Positions 27,256-36,842 are shown, counted from the stretch's first letter. The stretch: DNA of 64,000 nt from Peptostreptococcus equinus (GCF_027125355.1 NZ_CP114052.1:496001-560000), one strand, 5' to 3'. Notes: generated from the letters alone by a model not told the origin. Program-made: numbers and translations.

Positions 27256-27471
27256 AAATCAAACGCAAAAAGTAATTTAGCGTAAGGATTAATAATGTAG
27301 AAGTAGAGGGGTGTACTATATGTATGCCCTATCTATTTATTATAATGAAAATGTTATTAGAGTATAAAGGGAAAAAGATATGTACAGTAACAAACTATAT
27401 TTCATTTACTTAAATCAACAATATTAAAAAATAAATTCTTAGCAATAGCAATTTATGTTGTTCCAAAATTT

Positions 27472-27546
27472 GGAGGTCTTTTCACGTTTTCGTGTAGAGA
27501 TCCTCCTTTTTTGTTTTTGAAAAAATAAAGAACAAAAAAGGAGGAT
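27472..27546 (+). promoter_or_regulatory. terminator/SD-sequestering alternative hairpins
   Basis: GGAGG (27472-27476) pairs with CCTCC (27502-27506) over inner TCT/AGA and CACG/CGTG pairs, followed by six T: a good terminator. The same 3' arm, ATCCTCCTTTTTTGTT (27500-27515), is also the exact reverse complement of 27531-27546, which contains the AAGGAGG Shine-Dalgarno of the following sigma-like gene. The two pairings exclude each other. The rest of 27256-27471 shows no gene. Confidence 0.6.
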
Positions 27547-27552
27547 TATATA

Positions 27553-27967
27553 ATGAATAAAAAAGATTATTACCTTTACGTATAAAGGTGAAAAGATATT
27601 AGTCCCAGAAGAGGTATACAAAGAATATTTTAGAATAACAGAACATGAAAAATATCTTTGTAAGAAGGATAGAGATAACCATGTTTTGCCTTTTTCGTGT
27701 TTGGATTATGATGGACATTTTATAGATAATATAGTAGATGAGAGTATAGATATAGAAAAAGTAGTAGAGTTTAGTGTACAAGTTGAAGAACTAAAGAAAG
27801 CCCTTAATAGACTGACTAAAGAAGAAAAAAATCTAATAATATCAATATTTTATAGAGAGGAAAGTTTAAAAATAATTTCTGAACGTGAACACATAAGTTA
27901 TCAAGCGGTAGGTAAAAAGAGAGATAAAATACTTAAGAAATTGAGGCAATTATTAAGTGAGAGATAA
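27553..27967 (+). pseudogene. sigma-70 region 4-like regulator, frameshifted near its start
   Basis: RBS AAGGAGG precedes ATG 27553 (MNKK). An extra G at about 27565 pushes the frame to a stop at 27583. Without it the frame reads MNKKIITFTYKGEKILVPEEVYKEYF and stays open to 27967. The C-terminal half (LNRLTKEEKNLIISIFYREESLKIISEREHISYQAVGKKRDKILKKLRQLL) is a sigma-70 region 4 / HTH, as in small sigma factors of mobile elements. The original length would be about 137 aa. The intact remainder could start from TTG 27686 but has no RBS. Confidence 0.7.
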
Positions 27968-28127
27968 TGGGAATTAATATATATTCACCATTACAGTATA
28001 GAGACTAATTAATTATATAAATGTATTTTAGGTAGTTGTAGTATTATATATACTTAAAAAATAACGCAAATAGTTTAAATATGGTACAATAATATAATAG
28101 ATTATATGTAAAAGGAGTGTGTTTTAA

Positions 28128-28874
28128 ATAAATAAATCTAAAAAAACAAATTTAGCTATAGTATTGATGATAATGATTTTTTTGTTTTCTGGATATAAAT
28201 TACTGTCAATAAAAATTAATGAAAAAAAAGAAAATAATAAATTTCAAGATTTAAGAAGCAAAATTGAATTAAGAGAATCAGAAAAAAAGGGAGAGGATAA
28301 TAATGCTAGTTTATATGGAAAGTATCAAAACATATATAAAGAAAATAATGACTTTGTTGGATGGTTAAAAATACCAAACACAAAAATTGATTATCCAGTA
28401 ATGAGCACCCCTAATGATCCTAATTACTATTTAAGAAGAAATTTTGAAAAAGAAAATTCTATAAGTGGTACTCCTTATATAGGAGAAGGAATTGATGTTA
28501 ATAGTAAATCGTTTATTATTTATTCTCACAATATGAAAAATCATACGATGTTTGGAACTTTGGAAAAATATAAAGATATAGAATATAGAAATTCAAATAA
28601 CTTGATAGAATTTGACACTTTTGGGGGACAAAGACTATACGAGATAATAGCAGCATACCATATTGATCTAGATAAACAACATTTTAAATATTATAACTAT
28701 TACGGTGATTGGTCTGAAGAAAGATTTAATGACTTTGTCGAAAATATATCTAAAATATCAATATATGGAAAAGTGGAAGATGTGAGTTACACAGATCAAA
28801 TAATTCAATTATCAACATGTAGTTATTTTACTGACGATGGCAGGTTTGTCATAGTAGCGAAAAGAATTAATTAA
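28128..28874 (+). CDS. srtB: class B sortase with non-standard start codon
   Basis: Membrane transpeptidase that anchors (S/N)PxTG proteins to peptidoglycan. An N-terminal membrane segment is followed by FVGWLKIPNTKIDYPV, the catalytic His in IIYSHNMKNHTMFG, the Cys in LSTCSYF and the Arg in GRFVIVAKR. The first ATG (28164) would cut the membrane helix in half. The frame extends upstream to codons reading ATA-NKSKKTNLAIVL, and ATA at 28128 sits 10 bases after AAAGGAG, exactly where ATG is expected. The real start is probably a mutated ATG, an AUA start or the TTG at 28161. The NPKTG surface protein upstream is its likely substrate. Confidence 0.85.
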   Translation: MNKSKKTNLAIVLMIMIFLFSGYKLLSIKINEKKENNKFQDLRSKIELRESEKKGEDNNASLYGKYQNIYKENNDFVGWLKIPNTKIDYPVMSTPNDPNYYLRRNFEKENSISGTPYIGEGIDVNSKSFIIYSHNMKNHTMFGTLEKYKDIEYRNSNNLIEFDTFGGQRLYEIIAAYHIDLDKQHFKYYNYYGDWSEERFNDFVENISKISIYGKVEDVSYTDQIIQLSTCSYFTDDGRFVIVAKRIN

Positions 28875-28894
28875 TAATATAACTGGTTGTGGAA

Positions 28895-28950
28895 GAGGTT
28901 AAAAATTCCTTTATAAAGTAGAGGGAATTTTAGCCTCTTTATATTTTTAC
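28895..28950 (+). terminator. terminator after sortase
   Basis: GAGGTTAAAAATTCC pairs with GGAATTTTAGCCTC (to 28937) and is followed by T-rich sequence. Confidence 0.75.
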
Positions 28951-29449
28951 AATAAGTATAATTATTTTTCAAAAAATATATAAAGAAGGTACCCTTCAAA
29001 GCGTTGATCCTTGACAACTGAATAGACCAAGGTAGGACGTTATCTATTTGTGGAGAATTATGACTTACGCCATGAACTTTCTGCAGAAGAATATTTTGGC
29101 TTTATGAGTGCCAAAGATACGAGAAAGTGAGCGATAAATAAGAATACATAAAAACAGATGTGGCAATTTGTTCGATGATACAAGTAGTGATAATGATACT
29201 TCAATAGTTTAAGCCGGCTCGTCTAGAATAAGGGGCGGAGGTGAGATTCCTATGTTGTTGCCAAGCACCTACCAATGTCGTAAAATTAAATTTAAAGCAT
29301 ATTTCATTATTTTATATTTTCATATTAATATTTTATCTATTACATTAACCTGTTATCAAATGTTAGGTAATTATTTTATGATATTATAAAATGAAGATTT
29401 TAAATAATAAAGAGTCTACTTCTAAAAAACAATAAAGGATAAAATCTTT
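28951..29449. other. gene-free stretch holding GC-richer element debris
   Basis: From about 28985 to 29280 the composition is visibly less AT-rich than on either side. One frame reads KVGRYLFVENYDLRHELSAE, ending FMSAKDTRK-stop near 29129, which looks like the tail of a real protein I do not recognise. Downstream GTTGTTGCCAAGCACCTACC and the earlier GTGGCAA can pair (GGCAA/TTGCC, GGTG/CACC). No complete gene is present. It may be remnant mobile-element DNA or a structured RNA. After 29281 the sequence returns to plain AT-rich spacer. Confidence 0.5.
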
Positions 29450-29989
29450 ATGAACAGTATCTTAATTATTAAAATAATATTTGGAATTTTATTAACGGCA
29501 GGTATAGTCATACTATCAATAATTACATTTATTAAGTGGTATAAATACATTTTGCAAGAAAGCGATTGCAATAAAAATACTAAAGGTTATGTAAAAGGAT
29601 ATACAATTACTAGAAAGGGTCCTGAAAACTCTGGAGTTCACTTGCCAGTTGTTATCTATAATGTAGAGGGTAGAGATTATAAAGTAATAGTCCCTGAATA
29701 CAAAAAGATTTCGTTTATTAACAAAACTTCTCCTATGTCAAAAAATGATATGGAATTTGAATAAATTGATCATAGTCTAATTATAAAAAGGAATTCCAAT
29801 TCCTTTGTTAGTATTCAAAAAAATCTGATGGAAGAATTGTACTCTCTAAATTCAGAAGTAGATGTATTTTATGATGATAAAAATCCTAGATTAGCTTATG
29901 TAAAAAGATATTGTGATAAAAAATATTTGTTTTGGTTAGGTTTAATTAATGTTTTAGTAATACTTATAATTGATATTTTTATATTATAG
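29450..29989 (+). pseudogene. DUF3592-like membrane protein interrupted by a stop
   Basis: 104 codons (N-terminal membrane helix MNSILIIKIIFGILL, then a soluble GYTITRKGPENSGVHLPVVIYNVEGRDYKV region) end at TAA 29762. The same frame continues uninterrupted (IDHSLIIKRNSN ... LFWLGLINVLVILIIDIFIL) to TAG 29987. Together about 179 codons make the usual layout of this family: helix, extracytoplasmic domain, helix. A single nonsense change therefore splits it. Function unknown. Confidence 0.65.
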
Positions 29990-30109
29990 TAATACTAATA
30001 TTTGTAAAATATTTATAAAATTTAAAAGTGAATTAGAATATTAATTAAAACAAAGTTACAATATGCAATTTAAATTCATATTACTAATAAGTAATATGAA
30101 TGGTGAAAA

Positions 30110-30596
30110 TTGAATAAAACAGAAATATTCAAGTATATTGATGAATTGAAAATATGGCATGAAGTAACTGAACATCCTGCTGTTTTTAATATGGATAAAA
30201 TTTCTAGAATAGAACTTCCTTATTCTGATTCTGATGCAAAAAATCTTTTTGTATGTGATGATAAAAAAATAAATTACTATTTAATAACTGTAAAAGAAAA
30301 TAAGAGAGTAAACTTAAAAGATTTTCGTCAGAATCATAATACCCATGCACTTTCATTTGAATCTGATTCAGATTTAATGGATGTAATGGAATTAATTCCT
30401 GATGCAGTAACTACCTTAGGAGTATTAAATGACAAAAAATGTAAAGTACAGTCTTGCCTAGATGAAGAATTTATTAAAAAAACAAGTATTATTGATATAC
30501 ACCTTAACGATAATACTGCAAAAGTTTGGATAAAAAAATGACTTATTAGAAATTATAAAAAAATATGGAAATAATGTACAACTTTTCAGTATATAA
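30110..30596 (+). pseudogene. prolyl-tRNA editing (YbaK/ProX-like) protein, frameshifted in A7
   Basis: The TTG start (GGTGAAAATTG) gives 143 residues. EVTEHPAVFNMD, NLFVCDDKKINYYLITV and ALSFESDSDLMDVMELIPDAVTTLGVLND match the ProX/YbaK-type aminoacyl-tRNA deacylases, which hydrolyse mischarged tRNA(Pro). The expected HLNDNTA...W motif near the C-terminus is present. The frame then breaks in a seven-A run at about 30534. With six A it would continue KNDLLEIIKKYGNNVQLFSI to 30596. A short C-terminal truncation may still leave activity. Confidence 0.7.
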
Positions 30597-30679
30597 GTAT
30601 TACTGTATTTAGCATACTAATGTAAATTTAGTTTTATAATGTTTGTAATTAAAGTAATTTGTATTTCAAGGAGAAGAAT

Positions 30680-31210
30680 ATGAGTTTAGAAGAATTAAGA
30701 AATGATATTATAATAAGTCAGAAGAAAGGATTACCATTTATTATCACCGCAGTAATTATATGGTTGATGATTTCAATTGTAGCGAGCTTGAATATCAATA
30801 TTATGACTAAGAATATACTTGTATTTGTATGTTCATGTCTTTTAGTTCCTACAGCATGGCTTGTTGGCAAGAAATTAAAAATAGATATTTTTTCTAAAGA
30901 TAACCCTCTTACAAATTTAGGAATGTTATTTACTATGAATCAAATGTTATATATTTTGATTGTAATGTGGGTATTTAATGCTATTCCTGAAAAGATGATA
31001 ATGGTGTATGCTATGGTATTTGGTGCACATATGTTACCATATTCATGGCTATATAAGTCCCATGTTTATAGAAATTTTGCTGTGATTATACCTGTAATAG
31101 CTTTGATATTGGGTAATATATTTAACGGTTTTATTGTAGCTTTGACCTTAACAGTAATTGAAATAATTTTTGTGGTGACTTTGATTAAAGAAATGAAGAG
31201 GATTAAATAA
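30680..31210 (+). CDS. DUF7010-like multi-pass membrane protein
   Basis: 176 residues from the ATG at 30680 (AGGAG six to seven bases upstream), preferred over a start 7 codons earlier. After a cytoplasmic SLEELRNDIIISQKKGLPF come five or six hydrophobic segments, and the protein ends KEMKRIK. The opening resembles a family of small membrane proteins of Bacillota annotated DUF7010 (recalled). There is no enzymatic motif. It is one of the few undamaged genes between 27500 and 37000. Confidence 0.6.
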   Translation: MSLEELRNDIIISQKKGLPFIITAVIIWLMISIVASLNINIMTKNILVFVCSCLLVPTAWLVGKKLKIDIFSKDNPLTNLGMLFTMNQMLYILIVMWVFNAIPEKMIMVYAMVFGAHMLPYSWLYKSHVYRNFAVIIPVIALILGNIFNGFIVALTLTVIEIIFVVTLIKEMKRIK

Positions 31211-31211
31211 A

Positions 31212-31372
31212 ATGGAAAGTTTATATTTGTTGGCGTTGATATTCTTTTATTGACTTTGGTAAAGTCAATAAAAGAATATAGTTTAGAAAAAGGTTTAGTT
31301 AATTTACTAGAAGTAATTGTTAGAGTAATAACAATGATAATTGGCGTAGGAATACTATTAATAATAGGTTAA
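31212..31372 (+). pseudogene. small membrane-protein remnant
   Basis: ATG 31212 opens MESLYLLALIFFY-stop. A second frame then reads VGVDILLLTLVKSIKEYSLEKGLVNLLEVIVRVITMIIGVGILLIIG to TAA 31370. A one-base shift would join them into about 52 residues with two hydrophobic segments. A 19-bp perfect hairpin falls inside it. Not assignable to a family. Confidence 0.4.
31239..31279. repeat. 19-bp perfect hairpin with 3-nt loop
   Basis: 31239-31257 is the exact reverse complement of 31261-31279, with GGT between. No T run follows directly, so it is not an obvious terminator. Confidence 0.8.
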
Positions 31373-31460
31373 TCAAATTATTTTATGTATAAATTATTAT
31401 AATTAAAACAAATAAAAAAATTAGATTAAAGTATGGAATTAAAATGCCTAAAAAGGGGAG

Positions 31461-32143
31461 ATGAATCAAGAAACAATCATTATAGTATTAGATATGGTAT
31501 ATAATAGTATTTTAAGTAGTATACCAAATGTAAGAAATCAGTGTATCAATTTACGAATGAGTATTTAGAAAAATATAAAGATAAAAAAAGCTAGCGAAGC
31601 TTTGGTAAACAATCAAATATTAAAATGTACTACTTCAGGATTTTTAACTTGTTTTGGAGGTTTTATTACTATGCTAATTACCTTACCAGCGACATTACTA
31701 GTGCAATATATATTCAGATTAGTATTATAGCTGCAGTAGCATATATTAATGGAGATGATTTAAATAGTGACGAAACTCAAACTTTTGTATATGTATACTT
31801 GGCAAGTGTATGTATGAAAAAAGTGTTAATATAAACTGCAATAAGCTTTGAGAATAAATTTTCTACTAGTCTGATATGAAAAATACCAGATAAAGTACTT
31901 ACAAAAATAAATCAAGCAGTAGGTTTTAAATTGATAACTAAATTTGGTAGCAAAGGATTAATGATCTTAGGTAAAATGGTACCGGGTGTTGGCGCAGTTT
32001 TAGGTGGAGAATTTGATTTTATCGAAACAAAAGTAATCGCTAAAAGATCTATAGAATGGTTTATTAATGAAAATTTTGATGGCGATTAAGAAGATGATAT
32101 AGAAGAGATTATATTGAGTGAGGATGATTTTAAAGTTGATTAA
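31461..32143 (+). pseudogene. EcsC-family protein, multiply frameshifted
   Basis: Pieces in three frames line up as an EcsC-like protein: LDMVYNSILSSIPNVRN, then EYLEKYKDKK, ASEALVNNQI, LTCFGGFITMLITLPAT, IQISIIAAVAYINGDDL, KINQAVGFKLITKFGSKGLMILGKMVPGVGAVLGGEFDF. A TAA at 32087 is followed in frame by an acidic tail to 32143. At least three indels and two stops disrupt it. RBS GGGGAG overlaps the ATG region. EcsC-like proteins are membrane-associated with no firm function. Confidence 0.7.
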
Positions 32144-32188
32144 ATGATTATATAGATAATAAATATATTCTTAATAAAGGAGAATAAT

Positions 32189-32564
32189 ATGGAAAAATAT
32201 TATATTGACGGAATAATAAAGATAGAAAAAATAAAAGGAAATTCAATATATCATTACACAACAAAAGAGGCATTAAAAGGTATATTGGAGAATCATGAAC
32301 TTTATCTTATAGTATAAAAATGTATCATAAGTATATTTGTAAAAAAAGTGTAAAGAGCAGCAAATTTACAGATTTCATAGTATTTCCTTTGGAAGCATTA
32401 TTGAGCCTACTGAAACTACAAGATTTGAATTAGATAAGGATAAACTAGAGTATAAATTAATGATCAAACAGCCAGATTTTATAAAAAAGGAAATTTATTT
32501 AAATAACAAAAATAGGACTTCCAAGGATAAACTGAAGACTATCCCTAGACATTCTATTTACTAA
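32189..32564 (+). pseudogene. DUF2971-like protein remnant
   Basis: RBS AAAGGAG and ATG 32189 give MEKYYIDGIIKIEKIKGNSI, then YHYTTKEALKGILENHELYL, the typical opening of DUF2971 proteins, stopping at 32315. Downstream fragments in other frames (EPTETTRFELDKDKLEYKL, DKLKTIPRHSIY) fit the family's C-terminal part. The middle is deleted or scrambled. Some DUF2971 relatives are annotated as abortive-infection-like; no function is claimed here. Confidence 0.55.
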
Positions 32565-32636
32565 ATATTGTATTTATATATAATAAAGATTTTATATTTG
32601 TAATAAAGATAAATTTTAAATGGAGAAGCAAAGTGA

Positions 32637-32990
32637 ATGAGACCAAATTTTAATGATATAAAGTCCTACCAAGAGTTTGAAATAATAAAAAAATTCAAAT
32701 TTAAAGCGGATATGGTTGTAGCTTGGAGAAAAGTAAAAGATACAGAGGATAGTATTTTTACCTTTAATGATATGATGGATATTTATTATGGTAAATCAAA
32801 TTATGATAGATATGATAAGTCAGTATGCTAGTGGAATCAGTTTTTAAAAGATTTTTGTGCAGATCCATCTAACAAAGATGTAAAAAATAAATTAAAAGTT
32901 GCATCAAAGCTTTAGAAAATTGTTAGAGATTCAGATGAGCCAAAAGTGTATAAACATGAATTGTTTAGTATGTATGAAAAAATATTATAA
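32637..32990 (+). pseudogene. hypothetical protein with two amber stops
   Basis: 64 codons (MRPNFNDIKSYQEFEIIKKFKF...) end at TAG 32829. The frame continues WNQFLKDFCADPSNKDVKNKLKVASKL, another TAG, KIVRDSDEPKVYKHELFSMYEKIL to TAA 32988. The second stop most simply replaced TGG (Trp). Without stops it would be 117 residues, soluble and helical. Not recognised. Sequence from 32991 to 33227 is AT-rich with no gene. Confidence 0.5.
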
Positions 32991-33227
32991 TATGCTATTA
33001 GACATAATATATTTATCTTATAAAACAATAAAGAGGATAAAACTATGATAAATAAATATAATTTAAATAAATAAAAATTTTAGTGGAAAAGTTTATAAAT
33101 TAAAATACTAAGTTTTTATATATTTATTGGGTAGATAATCAATAGATTTATTTAATAAGTGATAGTTGCATAAATCTTGTACAAATAAATTTTAGAAATC
33201 TTATAATATATGATTTTGGAGGTTTAT

Positions 33228-33900
33228 ATGGAAGTAATTGATAATATTGAACTAGTAGTTAGGATGCTTGCAAGTGTTTTTTATGTGGAATAATTGGTTT
33301 TGAAAGGGAAAGAAAATCTAGACCTGCGGGTTTTAGAACACATGTAATGGTAGGATTGGGATCTACTTTGATTATGCTTGTAGCTATTCAATTTAGAACA
33401 GTTGTCGATGACGCTGATGTAGCAAAAATTGCTGGGCAAGCTGTGGCAGGAATTGGTTTTTTAGGCGCGGGGACAATAATTAATAAGAATGGAAATATTG
33501 ATGGATTGACAACAACATCTTCTCTGTGGATATGTGCAGGAATTGGGCTTGCAAGTGGTATGGGTTATTATACTGCTGCATTTTTAACTACACTAGTAGC
33601 CATTTTGACATTAACTATATTTAAAGGGTTTACAAAGTTTTCACTAGACAAGCATAAATATATTATCAGTATTGAACTATTTACATTAGATTATAATTTA
33701 TCTACTCTCAGCGGAATAATTAAAAATAATGATTATCTTATTACAGATAGAGAGGTTGATGATAATCAAAAAGGAAGATATGATGTTAAATATTTAATAA
33801 AAGCGCCACATGCACTTAATATTCCTGTTTTTAAAAATGATCTTATCTCTCTAGTGGGATAGTATCAAAAGTTAATATTGAACAAATAAATAAAATATGA
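33228..33900 (+). pseudogene. MgtC/SapB-family membrane protein with two frameshifts
   Basis: RBS TGGAGG and ATG 33228 give MEVIDNIELVVRMLASVF, then a break in a six-T run near 33280. One more T restores LCGIIGFERERKSRPAGFRTHVMVG, the hallmark MgtC N-terminus. The main part (AGIGFLGAGTII, GLTTTSSLWICAGIGLASGMG) is intact. A second lost base near 33859 cuts the last about 13 codons. MgtC-like proteins affect growth at low magnesium and virulence in several pathogens. Confidence 0.85.
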
Positions 33901-34048
33901 AATGATTGATATTTTTTATAAATATTGCATATTAAATTTATTTTAATAGACATTGTTATATGATATAATAAATTTTAATATAAAAATAGTTTGTAAAGTT
34001 AAAAATTTAATTATAAGAAAAGATATTAACAAGTAAGGAGAAAGTTGT

Positions 34049-35338
34049 ATGTTTAATGACGATGTAAAGAATTTAGAAAAAAAAATAAAAAAAACGAAAA
34101 TAAACAACCCGTTTATGCATTAAGAAAATTATCTATAGGTTTGGCTTCCTGTATTATTGGTTGGAGCATATTTTTAGGATACACGGTAGTAGAATCATCT
34201 GCCTTAGAATCAAATCAATCAGTCTCAACAACTATACAAACGACTAAAAATTACGATGCTAAGAGTTATAATGATTCTATAAACTCAGAAGTTATAAATA
34301 AAAAAAAATACAAATGTTGAAAGAGATTTTGATATTAATTCTAATACTAACGGTAATATTAATCCTAATCCTAATGTTGATACTAATACAGACACTGATA
34401 TTCAATCTGAAACTAATGCAAATATTTCTACTGATAGTAATGGCTCTAATAACAAAAATATAAATACTAATAATTTAACTAATACATCAAAAGTAGACAA
34501 TAAAGAAACTAACTATTTAAATCTCAAAACTAATTTATCAACAGAGCCCATTAATAGAAAAGAAACTTCTAAAATAAATTCTAGTTTTACTACAAACAAA
34601 AAAGTAAATAAAGATAATAGAAAATCAATAGTAAGAAACACTAAAACTTTAGCAACAACTCCAACTACAAATACGTTCGTATCTAATATTACAGAATTAA
34701 GAAATGCTTTAAGCACTTTGACTAGTTCAAATATTTATTTAATGGGAGGAGATTATCTAATAGATTCAGCATTAAGAATAGATTCTGGTAAAAATTTCAC
34801 TTTTAATGTTGATCCTTCGTCTCAAACTTCAGTTTTATTTAAAAGAGTTAGTACATATTTTTCTAGTTTATTTGATGTGAAAGAGGGCGCTAGTCTTATC
34901 TTCAAGAGTAGTCCAGGAAAAATGATAATAGATGGCGGTAGTACAAGTAATCCAAGTACTGGGATAATGAATGAAACAGGTCTACTATTAAATAACAGAG
35001 GAACAACAGTTATTGATGGGGCAGAATTCACCAATCAGCATATAGGTTATGGAGCTTATGTAGCGCCCATATATTCTAATGGTCCAAACTCAACTCTTCA
35101 TTTGATCTCAGGCTCAATACATGATAATAAAATCACTGCTAATAGTCAATCGGTAATTTATTCTTCAAACGCGGTATTGGTAGAAAATGGTGGAACAATG
35201 ATAATGGATGGCGGTGATATTTATAATAACACCATTGCATCTAATTTGCTTAATAGTGATAGTGTAGGTGTTGTGAACATTAGTGATGGCTCAAAGTTTA
35301 CTATGAATGGTGGAAAAAACAAAAATGTTTTTAGATAA
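34049..35338 (+). pseudogene. YSIRK-signal beta-helix adhesin, truncated and frameshifted
   Basis: ATG 34049 (AAGGAG) gives MFNDDVKNLEKKI. After a run A9-T-A8 the frame shifts, and the signal peptide continues as VYALRKLSIGLASCIIGWSIF, a YSIRK type like that of the giant surface protein. A nine-A run near 34311 shifts it back. An Asn/Thr-rich stalk then leads into a right-handed beta-helix-like region (GGDYLIDSALRIDSG, IIDGGSTSN, MIMDGGDIYNNT) ending at 35338 without a sorting signal. One A more in the first run and one fewer in the second would restore a single ORF, so slippage is the cause or a possible switch. Confidence 0.75.
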
Positions 35339-35449
35339 GGCTGTAAAATCTTTCTTGAATCACATAAAGTTAGTAGAAAAACTATAAATAAATTTTTATA
35401 TTTTTAGATAATACAATATTAAAAAATAATATTATTATTAATGAAAAAA

Positions 35450-35478
35450 GGGCTAATCTAATTAATTAGTCCTATTTT
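35450..35478 (+). terminator. terminator-like hairpin
   Basis: GGGCTAAT (35450-35457) pairs with ATTAGTCC (35465-35472) with one wobble, then a T-rich run. It separates the two beta-helix genes; 35339-35593 holds nothing else. Confidence 0.6.
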
Positions 35479-35593
35479 TAAGAAAAAGTATTTAATAGAT
35501 TAAAATTCATTTTTATAAAAGAGATATAATGATTTTCTAAATGATAAATTTAAAACAAAAAATATAATATAACTTTAAGAAAGGAGAAAGATT

Positions 35594-36842
35594 ATGAAAG
35601 TTTCAAATTTTGTTCAATTACAAGAAGCTATAGATAATAATGAAAATATAATAGAGATGAGTAAGTCTATATCCGCTCCCAACATGATAAACTTAAAAAA
35701 GGGGCAGAAACTAATAGCTAAAGAAAAAAATATATTTTTGAGTTTTATTAATGGAGATGGTATAGGTTTAAGCGGTCAAAATGAAATATCGGATATATCA
35801 ATTCAAACGAGTCCTAGAAACAGAGCAATTTTTATAGATTCAAGTGAAGAAGATCTTGGAGATATTAATTTAAATAATCTTACAGTGACTGGTGTAGTTC
35901 AAATTCTTACAAGAGGCAATAATAAAAAGTTGAATTTAAATATAAATAAATTGGATATAGTGTCAGCTGATGCTAGATTCTTTTGTGAAAGACCTATGAA
36001 ATATGGTGTTAATGTTTACCAAGGTGCATTGACAGTATATAATTTTAATCCCCAAAAAGATAGTATAATCAATGTAAAGGCAGAAGATATATCAATAGGT
36101 AGAAAAAACGCACCGGTTATAGGGAGTGGTGTTTTTATCTCTGGGTTTAATGATGAATCTGGTTTTGTAATCATAGAAAAATTGACTACAGCTGATATAT
36201 ATTCAAATGGAATGATTCCTTTAGGTCAACCTAATTTAATAACAGGAGGTATATTTATAGTTTATGGTGCATATGCCAAAGAAATTGAGTCATATGGATG
36301 TATCTATACATATGGTACGAATGATAGTACTAGACGTATGGGGGAGGGTAGATAATTGGTTAGTAAAAGAAGATGTAATCAGTTATGGTTCTAGTGGAAT
36401 AGGTTTTGTAAATTTTGGTACAGTGAAGAATTTTTTATCTGAAAAAAATATAATAACTTATGGAAATGGTTCTAGAGGATTTAATCAGTATGATGGAACA
36501 ATAGAAGAAGCATATTTTGAAAATATTATAACAATGGGTGATGGTTCAATAGGAATGCAATTTAGCAAACCAGTTGGAAAGATTACAATTGGAAATAAAG
36601 TATCAACATCAGGGAGTGAAGGAGAAACATTAGTAAAAGGAGAAATAAAAACACTTAAAGCTGATGCTATTAGCGTCTTAAAAGGTGGGGCAATCAAGGA
36701 GTTCATAGTTAATGGTGACTTAATTACAAAAGGTAATAATGTAATTACATACCATATTAATGGCGGAACTGTAGAAAAATTTGATTTAAAAGGTAATTTA
36801 ATAGCAGAAGGAGAAGGTTCAAAAAAAGAATCAATAGAGTAG
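35594..36842 (+). pseudogene. beta-helix (pectate-lyase-fold-like) protein, one frameshift
   Basis: Starts MKVSNFVQLQEAIDNNENII after AAAGGAGAAAG. Short beta-strand repeats follow (IFIDSSEEDLGDINLNNLTVTG, GVFISGFNDESG), consistent with a right-handed beta-helix. Near 36327 the frame breaks, and the adjacent frame continues VLDVWGRVDNWLVKEDVISYG to 36842. Joined, it would be about 416 residues. There is no signal peptide, membrane helix or sorting motif, so it may be cytoplasmic or unconventional. Homologous full-length proteins of this opening exist in anaerobic Firmicutes (recalled), function unknown. Confidence 0.6.

Noticed and set aside
27960..28060. Third attachment-core copy (TATAGAGAC, then GTAGTATTAT)
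   Set aside because: The two words are separated and the flanks do not encode the RumA end; the similarity is too weak.
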